In this document: positions 15,721 through 23,951 of the stretch, piece after piece | Layout of the letters: the number at the start of each line of letters is the position of its first letter | Position numbering within the stretch: position 1 is the first letter of the stretch | NCBI GenBank assembly: GCA_910584975.1 | Contig: CAJUEA010000007.1 | Coordinates: 1 to 47,266, forward strand | Length of the DNA: 47,266 bases | DNA from: an uncultured Christensenella sp. | GTDB taxonomy: Bacteria; Bacillota; Clostridia; Christensenellales; UBA3700 | Direction: 5' to 3' | Notes under the pieces: generated by a model | Databases searched by the model: none | What the model was told of the DNA's origin: nothing | What the model saw: the letters and a program-made list of their open reading frames with translations, nothing else | Program-made: the position numbers and the translations under genes

Positions 15721-16743
15721 ATGAAAGTACAAATTGGTAACATTGCCATAGGCGATGGCGAAAAAATTGCTGTTCAATCAATGTGCAATACAAAAACAAC
15801 AGATATAGATGGCAGTATTCAGCAAATATTGCAACTGGAAAAGTATGGTTGCGATATTGTTAGGCTTTCTGTGCCTGACAAAGAAAGTGCTGTTGCACTC
15901 AAAGAAGTTGTTAAGGCAGTGCACATTCCTGTTGTTGCAGATATACATTTTGATTATCGATTGGCAATAAGTTCTTGCGATAGTGGGGCATGTAAGATTA
16001 GAATAAATCCCGGAAATATAGGCGACGAGAGCAAAGTGAAATATGTTGCAGACTATTTGAGAGAAAGAAATATCCCAATTCGTATTGGTGTGAATGGTGG
16101 TTCTCTTGAAAAACAATATCAACATTTGCCACTCAGTGAGGCAATGTGCAAAAGTGCTTTGGGACATATTGCATTGTTAGAAAAATTTAATTTTTACAAC
16201 ACAATAATATCTGTTAAATCAAGCGATGTAAGGACAAGCGTTGAGGCGTATAGGTTGCTTAAAAAGGCGTGTGATTATCCTTTGCATGTGGGCATAACCG
16301 AGGCTGGTGTTTATGAAAGAGGCGTTATCAAATCTGCTATTGGCATTGGCAGTTTGTTGCTGGACGGAATAGGTGACACAATAAGAGTAAGTTTGTCGGA
16401 CGAGCCTTACAAAGAAGTTGTGATTGCAAAAGAAATTTTAAATAGTCTCGGGCTTGGAGACCCTCATGTGGAAGTGATTAGTTGCCCAACTTGTGCAAGA
16501 ACAAACATAGATGTAAGTGGACTTGCGAATATGGTTGTTAATGCCACAAAAGAGATAAAAAAAAGTGCAAAAATTGCAGTTATGGGTTGCGTGGTTAATG
16601 GCCCAGGCGAGGCATCAAGTTGTGATTTTGGTGTGGCTGGCGGAAAGGATAAATCTGCAATATTTGCAAAAGGTAAAGTGCTTAAAGTTGTTGAAAATGA
16701 TAAAATTATTGAAGAGATTTTGAATTTTATCAATAGTCTTTGA
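15721..16743 (+). CDS. ispG: 4-hydroxy-3-methylbut-2-enyl diphosphate synthase
   Basis: IspG (GcpE) reduces MEcPP to HMBPP in the penultimate step of the MEP pathway, using a [4Fe-4S] cluster. The three cluster cysteines are visible as C255 and C258 (SCPTCART) and C290 (MGCVVNGPGEA). The N-terminal TIM barrel shows AVQSMCNTKTTD and RINPGNIG. The 340 residues match the compact bacterial form. TTGGAG before the ATG is the ribosome binding site. A small dyad ATAGTA/TACTAT at 15626-15643 lies in the upstream gap. Confidence 0.96.
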   Translation: MKVQIGNIAIGDGEKIAVQSMCNTKTTDIDGSIQQILQLEKYGCDIVRLSVPDKESAVALKEVVKAVHIPVVADIHFDYRLAISSCDSGACKIRINPGNIGDESKVKYVADYLRERNIPIRIGVNGGSLEKQYQHLPLSEAMCKSALGHIALLEKFNFYNTIISVKSSDVRTSVEAYRLLKKACDYPLHVGITEAGVYERGVIKSAIGIGSLLLDGIGDTIRVSLSDEPYKEVVIAKEILNSLGLGDPHVEVISCPTCARTNIDVSGLANMVVNATKEIKKSAKIAVMGCVVNGPGEASSCDFGVAGGKDKSAIFAKGKVLKVVENDKIIEEILNFINSL

Positions 16744-16841
16744 ATAACATATTTATTTGATGAATATTTAAGATTTTTTTGTTTTATTGGATAAAACCCG
16801 TCAAAAATCGGGATTAAATGTGATAGGTTGTGAGGTGCATT

Positions 16842-18359
16842 GTGGAATTTTTGGATAAATTTAATGAAATTACAAAAGAAAAATATTTGCCTGTTAGGAT
16901 AAGCAGTGTGGATGTGCAAAAAAAACCACCTGTTGTGCAGGTTAATTTTTTGGTGCCATATGATATTTTGGATTCCTACACAGAGGATGACAAAAAGGAA
17001 ATATTGAGTGCTGTAACAAGTTTGTTGCCTGATTCAATGCAAGTGGTGGTTACTTACACGAAATCTTTTATTGATGAGGACATTGTAAAGCGTTATGTGC
17101 TTAGTTTTTTTAAGGAAAAACATCCAACTGTGCTTATTGAAAGCAGTGAAATTGATATTAAAATTGTAAATCAAATTGCTTTTATTACAATACATATGAA
17201 ATCTATGTTTTATGACTTTTTCAAATCAGTTGACTTAACTGGAAATATCACACAGTATATGGCACACAAAATGTGCAACGAGGTTAGGGTTGAAATTTTG
17301 GACAGCAAAAAGGACATAGATTTTGATACTGACCTTGCAACAGAGGAGTCAATCACAATCATAAGTCGCAGACTTAGGACAAGCAATCATGAAAAAGTTG
17401 TGGGCAAAGATATCACTGCGCGTGCAAGATACATAATTGATAGCAAGGAACAAGAGGAAATTGCAGTTTATGCCGGCGAGGTTGTGGATTTCAAACGCAA
17501 CGAGAGCAAAAAAACAGGTAATTCCTACTATGTTTTTAAAATTGATGACACAACAGGTAGTATGACTTGCAAGGCATTTGCAAAATATCAAGGAGAAGGT
17601 GTTTATGACCAAATTGGTATTGGCGATACAATTATTGTGCAAGGCAGAAAGGATTTGGATACTTTTTTGCACGATAGTGTTTTGCTTTGCCGTGACATAA
17701 GCAAATGTGAAATTGATAAAAGCTCCATTATTTTGAAAGAAGAATTAAAACCAGTACCATTGAGTTATGTTGCAGTTAAGCCAGAAAAGTACACCGATTT
17801 TGTGCAAGACGATTTGTTTGGGACAGGAAATAACGAGGCAGTAACGCCTTATTTGCTTGGCAAATCTTTTGTGGTGTTTGATTTTGAAACTACGGGTACT
17901 GATGTGACTGACGAAGTTACTGAGCTTGGCGCAGTGAAAATTGTGGATGGTATCATAACGGAAACTCTTTCAACTTTTGTAAATCCACACATACATATTC
18001 CTGAGGAGATAACAAAACTTACATCGATCACTGATGACGATGTGAAAGATGCTCCGGATATGTCAGATGTTATAGCAGATTTCTATAAGTTTAGTGAAAA
18101 CTGCGTACTTGTTGCACACAACACACCTTTCGACAAAAAGTTTGTGGATAAATATGCAAAACTGAACGGCTTTGTTTTTCCAAACAGGACGATGGATACT
18201 CTTGCAATGGCAAGAAAAAGTGTGATTTGCAAAAACTATAAGCTTGGAACTTTGTGTGCACATTTCGGAATAAGTCTTGAGGGCGCACACAGGGCCGTAA
18301 ACGATTGTTTAGCTACGGCAAAATTGTTTATCGAACTTGTCAAAATCGGAAAGTTTTAA
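16842..18359 (+). CDS. PolC-like protein with only N-terminal, OB and exonuclease domains
   Basis: Residues about 1-200 resemble the PolC N-terminal region, about 205-310 an OB fold (GEVVDFKRNESKKTGNSYY), and about 340-505 a DEDDh 3'-5' exonuclease. The catalytic residues are intact: FDFETTG (Asp347, Glu349), VAHNTPFD, and HRAVND (His483, Asp488). The PHP domain that normally brackets the exonuclease, the polymerase palm/fingers and the C-terminal part are all absent; full PolC is about 1,400 residues, this is 505. The protein ends at a clean TAA, followed by 243 nt of AT-rich non-coding DNA. I chose GTG 16842 (GAGGTG upstream at 16832-16837); GTG 16830 is possible. Its place between ispG and rimP is exactly where Firmicutes carry polC. 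It may act as a nuclease or proofreader in trans. Confidence 0.85.
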   Translation: MEFLDKFNEITKEKYLPVRISSVDVQKKPPVVQVNFLVPYDILDSYTEDDKKEILSAVTSLLPDSMQVVVTYTKSFIDEDIVKRYVLSFFKEKHPTVLIESSEIDIKIVNQIAFITIHMKSMFYDFFKSVDLTGNITQYMAHKMCNEVRVEILDSKKDIDFDTDLATEESITIISRRLRTSNHEKVVGKDITARARYIIDSKEQEEIAVYAGEVVDFKRNESKKTGNSYYVFKIDDTTGSMTCKAFAKYQGEGVYDQIGIGDTIIVQGRKDLDTFLHDSVLLCRDISKCEIDKSSIILKEELKPVPLSYVAVKPEKYTDFVQDDLFGTGNNEAVTPYLLGKSFVVFDFETTGTDVTDEVTELGAVKIVDGIITETLSTFVNPHIHIPEEITKLTSITDDDVKDAPDMSDVIADFYKFSENCVLVAHNTPFDKKFVDKYAKLNGFVFPNRTMDTLAMARKSVICKNYKLGTLCAHFGISLEGAHRAVNDCLATAKLFIELVKIGKF

Positions 18360-18508
18360 TTGATTATAATAAATTGCAGAATTTTGTCGAAATTTGTTGG
18401 ATTTGATAAGTTTAATTTGTATTGCTAATGATTTTGCAATTGATTTCTATCTAAATTATTTGTATTTAATAAATTATATAAATATTTTAATAAAATTTTG
18501 AAAAATAC

Positions 18509-18537
18509 TTGCAATATGGCGATTAATGTGTTATACT
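18509..18537 (+). promoter_or_regulatory. promoter of the rimP-nusA-infB operon
   Basis: TTGCAA (18509-18514), 17 bp, TATACT (18532-18537). The start would be near 18544, just before the leader hairpin. Confidence 0.75.
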
Positions 18538-18560
18538 ATGATAGTAATAGATTTAGCATC

Positions 18561-18585
18561 TAAGGAGTGGTTGAACCACTCCTTA
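18561..18585 (+). promoter_or_regulatory. perfect leader hairpin before rimP
   Basis: A 12-bp perfect palindrome with one central base: the left arm begins TAAGGAGTGGTT and the right arm is its exact complement. The left arm contains AAGGAG, which looks like a ribosome binding site, and the right arm contains CTCCTT, like the 3' end of 16S rRNA. No T run follows, so it is not a terminator. The real site GGAGG (18594-18598) is 8 nt downstream of it. Confidence 0.6.
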
Positions 18586-18602
18586 ATGTTTGTGGAGGAA
18601 TT

Positions 18603-19067
18603 ATGTCAAAAGTTATCGATATGGTGCAGGAGCATATTACAAAAGCTGTGGAAGATATTGGTTATGAGATTGTTGAAATAACTTATAAAAAATATCTTGG
18701 CGATATGAACCTTACTATTTACATTGATAAAGATGGTGGGGTTGACTTGAATGGTTGCGAGCTTGTGCACAGAACAATTGACCCGATATTGGATGAGATT
18801 GACCCAACATGTGGAGAAAAATATATTTTGAATGTGTCTTCTCCAGGAATAGATAGACCTTTGAAAACAGAAAGAGATTATCGCAAAAATCTTGATAAAG
18901 AAGTCAATATTTCTCTTTTTGAAAAGGTGCAAGATTTGAAAAAATTTGTAGCTGTTTTGAAGAAATTTGATTTGGAAAAGGGAATAATCGAGGTTGATTA
19001 TAAGGGCAAAAATATTGATTTGGAAATCAAAAATATTGCACTTATCAAACCAGAAATCAAATTTTGA
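18603..19067 (+). CDS. rimP: ribosome maturation factor RimP
   Basis: RimP assists late 30S maturation around the S12/S19 region. The 154-residue protein shows the family core: VEDIGYEIVEITYKK, DKDGGVDLNGCELVHRTIDPILD and YILNVSSPGIDRPLKTERDY, followed by an SH3-like C-terminal domain (about 90-154). The start is ATG 18603 after GGAGG; an in-frame GTG at 18567 lies inside the leader hairpin and is unlikely. It heads rimP-nusA-rnpM-ylxQ-infB-rbfA. Confidence 0.94.
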   Translation: MSKVIDMVQEHITKAVEDIGYEIVEITYKKYLGDMNLTIYIDKDGGVDLNGCELVHRTIDPILDEIDPTCGEKYILNVSSPGIDRPLKTERDYRKNLDKEVNISLFEKVQDLKKFVAVLKKFDLEKGIIEVDYKGKNIDLEIKNIALIKPEIKF

Positions 19068-19184
19068 TAAAAAATTGAAACAAGCGAACATTTATAGTCG
19101 CAATTAGATATAGTAAACAAAAATAATAAATTAAAAAAATAAAACACTAGATAAAAATTGATAATTTGTGGAGGATAATACAAA

Positions 19185-20252
19185 ATGATTAATAAAGATT
19201 TTTTTGCAGCATTGGATGATTTGGAAAGAGAAAAACGCATTGACAAAGCAACTTTTATTGAGACTTTGGAGGCGTCTTTGGTTTCTGCATTTAAAAAAGA
19301 GACTGGCGAGGCTCGCCCTATGACAGTTAAATTGAATGAAAAAAGATGTGAAATCAAGGCTTTTGCATACAAAACTGTTGTGGAAGAAGTGGTTGAACCT
19401 GATAAAGAAATTTCTTTGAGCGATGCAAGAGAAATTAAAAAATCATATAAGGTTGGCGATTGGGTACTTTGGGAAGTTACTCCAAAGGAACTTTCAAGAA
19501 TTGCAATTCAAACTGCAAAACAGGTTGTAACTCAAAGATTGAATGATGCAAGAAAAGCTCGTGTTATGTCAGAAATGACAGATAGAGAGGGTGAAATCGC
19601 CAATGCACAAGTTATCAAAATTGATGGTGACATCGTTTATCTTGAAATTTTAAGCACTCAAATGACTGCAATTATGTCTGGACCTGATAAGGTTGCAACA
19701 GAAAAATATTTGCCGGGTCAAACACTTAAAGTTTATGTTAAAAACACAAGAACAAACACAAGAGGTCCACAAGTTATTGTTTCAAGATCAGTTGCAGGTC
19801 TTGTAAAAAGATTGTTTGAAAATGAGGCTCCTGAAATCAAAAGTGGTGATATCGTTATCAAAGGTATTGTCAGAGATGCAGGAAATCGCACTAAAATGGC
19901 TGTTCACAGCGACAACCCAAACATTGATGCAGTTGGTGGTTGCATTGGTCAAAAAGGTGTGAGAATCAACGAGGTTGTTCGTGAGCTTAATGGCGAAAAA
20001 GTTGACATTATTCGTTGGAGTGAAAATCCTCTTGAGTACATTGGCAGAGCTTTGAGCCCAGCAACAGTGCTGAGCATAACTCAAGAAGATGACAAAACAG
20101 CAAAAGTTATTGTGCCTGACGATAAGCTTTCTCTTGCAATCGGCAAGGGTGGTCAAAATGTTAGACTTGCAGCAAAGCTTACAGGTTGGAAGATTGATGT
20201 TAAGTCTCAATCTCAAGTTTCTGACGAGGTTATTGAACAAGAAGAGGAGTAA
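19185..20252 (+). CDS. nusA: transcription termination/antitermination factor NusA
   Basis: NusA binds RNA polymerase and modulates pausing, termination and antitermination. The 355 residues include the N-terminal polymerase-binding domain (about 1-125, FIETLEASLVSAFKKETG), an S1 domain (about 130-200) and two KH domains (about 200-350) with DAVGGCIGQKGVRINEVVREL and KLSLAIGKGGQNVRLAAKLT. It lacks the acidic C-terminal repeats of proteobacterial NusA, as is normal for Firmicutes. GGAGG (19171-19175) precedes the ATG. It ends 3 nt before rnpM. Confidence 0.97.
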   Translation: MINKDFFAALDDLEREKRIDKATFIETLEASLVSAFKKETGEARPMTVKLNEKRCEIKAFAYKTVVEEVVEPDKEISLSDAREIKKSYKVGDWVLWEVTPKELSRIAIQTAKQVVTQRLNDARKARVMSEMTDREGEIANAQVIKIDGDIVYLEILSTQMTAIMSGPDKVATEKYLPGQTLKVYVKNTRTNTRGPQVIVSRSVAGLVKRLFENEAPEIKSGDIVIKGIVRDAGNRTKMAVHSDNPNIDAVGGCIGQKGVRINEVVRELNGEKVDIIRWSENPLEYIGRALSPATVLSITQEDDKTAKVIVPDDKLSLAIGKGGQNVRLAAKLTGWKIDVKSQSQVSDEVIEQEEE

Positions 20253-20255
20253 GCT

Positions 20256-20528
20256 GTGGTAAAAAAAATTCCTATGCGTATGTGTATTGTCTGCCATAGT
20301 ATGGTGGATAAGAGAGATTTGATTAGGATAATCAAAACAAAAGAAGGCGAATATTTGCTGGATACAACTTTGAAGGCGAATGGCAGAGGTGCTTACATTT
20401 GCAAAAATCCCGAGTGCTTTGCAAAAATGATAAAGACAAAGGGATTAAACAGAGCTTTCAAAGAAAATATTCCTAATGAAGTTTACGAAAAAATTCAAGG
20501 AGAATATGATAAATACTACAAAAATTAA
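20256..20528 (+). CDS. rnpM: YlxR/RnpM family RNA-binding protein
   Basis: A 90-residue basic protein with the YlxR signature PMRMCIVCHSMVDKRDLIRI near the N-terminus and GRGAYICKNPECF in the middle. YlxR proteins sit between nusA and infB and have been described as RNase P modulators (RnpM) in Bacillus. It starts with GTG; AGAGGAG (20243-20249) overlaps the nusA end. The C-terminus overlaps the next ORF by 23 nt, implying coupled translation. Confidence 0.92.
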   Translation: MVKKIPMRMCIVCHSMVDKRDLIRIIKTKEGEYLLDTTLKANGRGAYICKNPECFAKMIKTKGLNRAFKENIPNEVYEKIQGEYDKYYKN

Positions 20529-20811
20529 GTCTTATATTGGATTTGCAATAAGAATGCGCAAGGCAACTTTTGGTGTTGAGGGCATAAAAACCAGTAGGCG
20601 TAAAATATATATTGTATTGTATGACGAAAGTTTGGCTGCAAATTCAAGAAAAAAATTGAACGATTTTTGCTTGAACCACAATATAAGTTGTTGTCTGGTG
20701 AACTTTAGTTTGAGTGAACTTACAAAAAGGGTTAATGTTAAAGCTGTGGCTATTGAGGATAGTTCTTTGGCACAAGCTATTGCTGAATGTATGGAGGTGC
20801 AACATGAGTGA
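20506..20811 (+). CDS. ylxQ: YlxQ, L7Ae-family RNA-binding protein
   Basis: A 101-residue member of the L7Ae/L30e family (YlxQ type): SYIGFAIRMRKATFGVEGIK, then a beta strand KIYIVLYDESLAANSRKKLNDF and KRVNVKAVAIEDSSLAQAI. Such proteins bind kink-turn RNA in other lineages; the bacterial role is uncertain. The preferred start is ATG 20506 behind AAGGAG (20497-20502); the frame is open to an ATG at 20476 inside rnpM. The stop codon overlaps the infB start. Confidence 0.87.
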   Translation: MINTTKIKSYIGFAIRMRKATFGVEGIKTSRRKIYIVLYDESLAANSRKKLNDFCLNHNISCCLVNFSLSELTKRVNVKAVAIEDSSLAQAIAECMEVQHE

Positions 20812-23392
20812 TATAAAAGAAATTATAAGCAAAGTTAATGGTATGCAAGGATTGAAGGAAAAAACTATTATTGCTTTGCAAAAAGATATTAGAGATTTGA
20901 AAAACTTAATGAAATCTATCGAAAGTGGTATGCAGGAGAAAAAAATGCAAATCAAGGAGAAGGACCTTCTTGACACTGTTGCTGTAAACGATAGTGTGGA
21001 ACAAATTGCACCTAAGGAAATCATACAAGAAACTGTTTCTGCTCCTGAAATTAAGGCGGAGGTTGAAAAAATTGTGGAAATCACTGCTGTAAAAGAGGAA
21101 AAACCAGTTCAAACTGAAGTTGTTGAAACAAAAAAAGTTGAGGCAGTAAAACCTCAGGAAACACAAAAGAAAAATGTGTTTATCCCTAACAGCGACAGGC
21201 AATACAATAGGCAAAACAGACCTTTTGATGGACAAAACAGAAATAGGGATAATAATCGCGATAACAAAAATCGTGATTTCAGCAGAGATAACAGAAATAG
21301 CTTTAATAAAGATGGCAAAACAGGTTATAATAAAGATAACCGAAATAATAATGCTAACAATGGAGCAAAGCCATTTAATAAAGATAGAAACAACTTTAAT
21401 AGATTTGATGCTCCACCTGCACCAATAGTTAAGGAAAATACTCAAAAGAAAAAGAAAACTTTTGAAAAGGATGAAAATAAAAAACAACTTAATAAGCGCA
21501 CTTTGATTAAGAAAGGTTATGTGGAAAATGGCTTTGATAATTATGATGATGACGGCGTTGTTAGAATCCATAAACAGAAAAAAGCTAAAAAGGTAAGTGA
21601 TTTTACTCCAAATACAGTGAAAATTGAAAATGCTGTTGTGGAAAGTCAAATTATACCAATCAAAACACTTGCTGAAAAAATTGGTATTCAAAGCACAGAA
21701 ATCGTTAAAAAGTTGTTCTCAATTGGTCAACTTTGCAACATCAACAGCAGTATTGATTTTGATACAGCAGAGCTTGTGGCTATTGAGTTTGGCATAACTC
21801 TTGAGTATAAGCCTCAAGAAACAGCAGAAGATATTTTGATTCAATCTGTTTTGGAGCGTGAGGTTGAAGGCGAACTTGTTAAACGCCCTCCAGTGGTTAC
21901 AATTATGGGACATGTTGACCATGGTAAAACTTCACTTTTGGATTATATTCGTAAGTCAAAAGTTGTAAGTGGCGAGGCAGGTGGTATCACTCAACATATC
22001 GGTGCTTACACAATCGAGCTTAATGGCGAACCTATTACTTTCCTTGATACACCAGGACACGAGGCATTCACTTCTATGAGAAAAAGAGGTGCAATGGTTA
22101 CTGATATTGCAATTATCGTTGTTGCAGCAGATGATGGTATAATGCCACAAACTGTTGAGGCAATCTCTCACGCAAAAGAGGCGGGAGTTGATATTATGAT
22201 TGCAATCAACAAAATGGATAAAGCTCAAGCAAATCCTAACAAAGTTATGGAAGAAATGGGCAGATATGACTTGGTTCCTGAGGACTGGGGTGGTAGCACA
22301 ATGGTTTATCCTGTCAGTGCAAAAACTGGTATGGGTGTTGACGATTTGTTGGAAGGTATTTTGTTGCTTGCAGAGTATAAGGAGCTTAAAGCCGTTAAAG
22401 ATTGTGGCGCAAGTGGTACAATCATCGAGGCAAGACTTGACAAGGGCGTTGGTCCAATTGCAACCTGTTTGATACAAAATGGTACTTTGAAGGTTGGTGA
22501 CAACATTGTTGCAGGCACAGTAGTCGGCAAAGTTAGAGCACTTATTGATAACAACGGAAAGAAAATTAAATCAGCAGGACCAGGTATTGCTGTTTCTGTA
22601 CACGGACTTTCTGATGTTCCAAATGCAGGTGATCAAGTTATTTGTGTTGCAGATGACAAGCTTGCTAAGAAGGTTGCACAAGAGAGGTATAACAAAGAGC
22701 GTGAAGAAATGCAAAGCAAGAGCAAAGCACGCAGCTTGGATGATATGTTCAAAGGTGTCAGCAGTGGCGAGAGAAAATCACTTGGCGTTGTAATTAAAGG
22801 AGATGTTCAAGGTTCAGTTGAGGCTGTTAAACAAGAATTTATCAAGCTTGGCGAAAGTGTTGCAAATGACAATGTTGTGCTTACAATTATGCACGCAGGC
22901 GTTGGTGCAATCAACGAGTCTGATGTTATGCTTGCAGACACAGGCAATGCTGTTATCGTAGGATTTAATGTTCGTCCAGAGCCAAAAGCAAGATTGCTTG
23001 CTGAAAAGAATGGTGTTGATATTAAGATTTATCGTGTAATTTATGATGCTATTGACGATATTCAAAAAGCACTTAAGGGTATGCTTGCTCCTGTATTCCG
23101 TGAAGAAGAGCTTGGACACGCTGAAGTTCGCGAAACATTCAATATCACAAAAGTTGGTACAATCGCTGGTTGTTATGTTACTGATGGTAAAGTTCAAAGA
23201 AATGCAAAATTCAGACTTATCCGTGACAATGTCGTTATTTATGAAGGTAGCATATCTTCAATGAAGCGTAATAAGGATGAGGCAAAAGAGGTTGCTGCTG
23301 GATATGAGTGTGGTATTGGTTTGGCAGGATTTAATGATATTAAAGTTGGCGATATTATTGAGGCATTTATTTTGAAAGAGGAAGAAAGATGA
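20804..23392 (+). CDS. infB: translation initiation factor IF-2
   Basis: IF-2 is the GTPase that places initiator tRNA and joins the subunits. The 862 residues start at ATG 20804 (MSDIKEII) after GGAGGTG; the open frame upstream lies within ylxQ. After a short N-terminal helical region comes a low-complexity segment (about 125-205) extremely rich in Asn, Arg, Asp and Lys. An IF2N-type domain (about 285-335, IKTLAEKIGIQSTEIVKKL) precedes the G domain with GHVDHGKT at 369-376, DTPGHE from 415 and NKMD from 469, then domains II, III and IV. All GTPase motifs are intact. Confidence 0.97.
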   Translation: MSDIKEIISKVNGMQGLKEKTIIALQKDIRDLKNLMKSIESGMQEKKMQIKEKDLLDTVAVNDSVEQIAPKEIIQETVSAPEIKAEVEKIVEITAVKEEKPVQTEVVETKKVEAVKPQETQKKNVFIPNSDRQYNRQNRPFDGQNRNRDNNRDNKNRDFSRDNRNSFNKDGKTGYNKDNRNNNANNGAKPFNKDRNNFNRFDAPPAPIVKENTQKKKKTFEKDENKKQLNKRTLIKKGYVENGFDNYDDDGVVRIHKQKKAKKVSDFTPNTVKIENAVVESQIIPIKTLAEKIGIQSTEIVKKLFSIGQLCNINSSIDFDTAELVAIEFGITLEYKPQETAEDILIQSVLEREVEGELVKRPPVVTIMGHVDHGKTSLLDYIRKSKVVSGEAGGITQHIGAYTIELNGEPITFLDTPGHEAFTSMRKRGAMVTDIAIIVVAADDGIMPQTVEAISHAKEAGVDIMIAINKMDKAQANPNKVMEEMGRYDLVPEDWGGSTMVYPVSAKTGMGVDDLLEGILLLAEYKELKAVKDCGASGTIIEARLDKGVGPIATCLIQNGTLKVGDNIVAGTVVGKVRALIDNNGKKIKSAGPGIAVSVHGLSDVPNAGDQVICVADDKLAKKVAQERYNKEREEMQSKSKARSLDDMFKGVSSGERKSLGVVIKGDVQGSVEAVKQEFIKLGESVANDNVVLTIMHAGVGAINESDVMLADTGNAVIVGFNVRPEPKARLLAEKNGVDIKIYRVIYDAIDDIQKALKGMLAPVFREEELGHAEVRETFNITKVGTIAGCYVTDGKVQRNAKFRLIRDNVVIYEGSISSMKRNKDEAKEVAAGYECGIGLAGFNDIKVGDIIEAFILKEEER

Positions 23393-23730
23393 GCAACAGA
23401 ATAGAAAGAATTAATGCTGAAATCAAAAAACAACTTGCTCCAATTATCAGTGAGGAACTTTCTGACCCACGCATTAAAGGCATGGTAAGCATTGTGAAAG
23501 TGGATACGGATAGTGACTTGTCTGTTTGCAAAGTTTATTTGTCAGTTTTAGGGGCAGATGGCGAGGAAAAACAGGTTGTTGAGGCTATCAGTAATGCTGA
23601 AGGATATATCAAAAATATCCTAAAAAAGCGCGTTATTTTAAGAAGTTTGCCAGAGCTTAGATTCTTTTTGGATGACAGCATTCAATATGGAATAAAAATC
23701 AGTCAGATTTTAAATGATATAAACAACTAA
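23389..23730 (+). CDS. rbfA: ribosome-binding factor A
   Basis: RbfA is a KH-fold factor for 30S maturation and cold adaptation. The 113 residues show RIERINAEIKKQLAPIISEE, LSDPRIKGMVSIVKVD and the C-terminal LRSLPELRFFLDDSIQYG typical of the family. The ATG overlaps the infB stop as ATGA. It closes the operon; the following 220 nt contain a copy of the dispersed repeat and no clear terminator. Confidence 0.95.
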   Translation: MSNRIERINAEIKKQLAPIISEELSDPRIKGMVSIVKVDTDSDLSVCKVYLSVLGADGEEKQVVEAISNAEGYIKNILKKRVILRSLPELRFFLDDSIQYGIKISQILNDINN

Positions 23731-23774
23731 ATTATTGCAAAAATTATCATAAACTTTGATAAATTATATTGCTT

Positions 23775-23820
23775 ATGTCATCTTGAGCGAAGTCGAAAGA
23801 TCTCGAACTTGGCTTGTTGA
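23775..23820 (+). repeat. dispersed repeat, copy 3
   Basis: Starts ATGTCATCTTGAGCGAAGTC and continues AAAGATCTCGAACTTGGCTT; the first 30 bases match the copies at 7309 and 41 (reverse), and the CTTGGCTTG part matches the complement of 7411-7420 in the palindromic element. It lies between rbfA and nrnA. Confidence 0.65.
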
Positions 23821-23951
23821 GTAATGTTAAATATAACTTTTAAAAATATTTTTAAATTAGAAATATAATTATTAAAAGTCATAATAAAATGTTGCATTTT
23901 ATAGGCTAAATAAATATTTATGATAAATTTATTGCAAAACAGAGGAATAAT

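Noticed and set aside
16801..16829. CCCG/CGGG hairpin before the PolC-like gene as a terminator
   Set aside because: The stem is only 4 bp and no T run follows.
18360..18602. Possible remnant of the polymerase part of polC after the exonuclease
   Set aside because: No frame in this stretch gives a sizeable ORF or any PolC-like motif; it is AT-rich and holds the rimP promoter and hairpin. A simple frameshift cannot explain the missing domains.
20906..21691. Long - strand ORF of 261 codons opposite infB
   Set aside because: It is antisense to the low-complexity linker of IF-2, has no ribosome binding site and a biased Ile/Phe/Ser composition typical of shadow frames.
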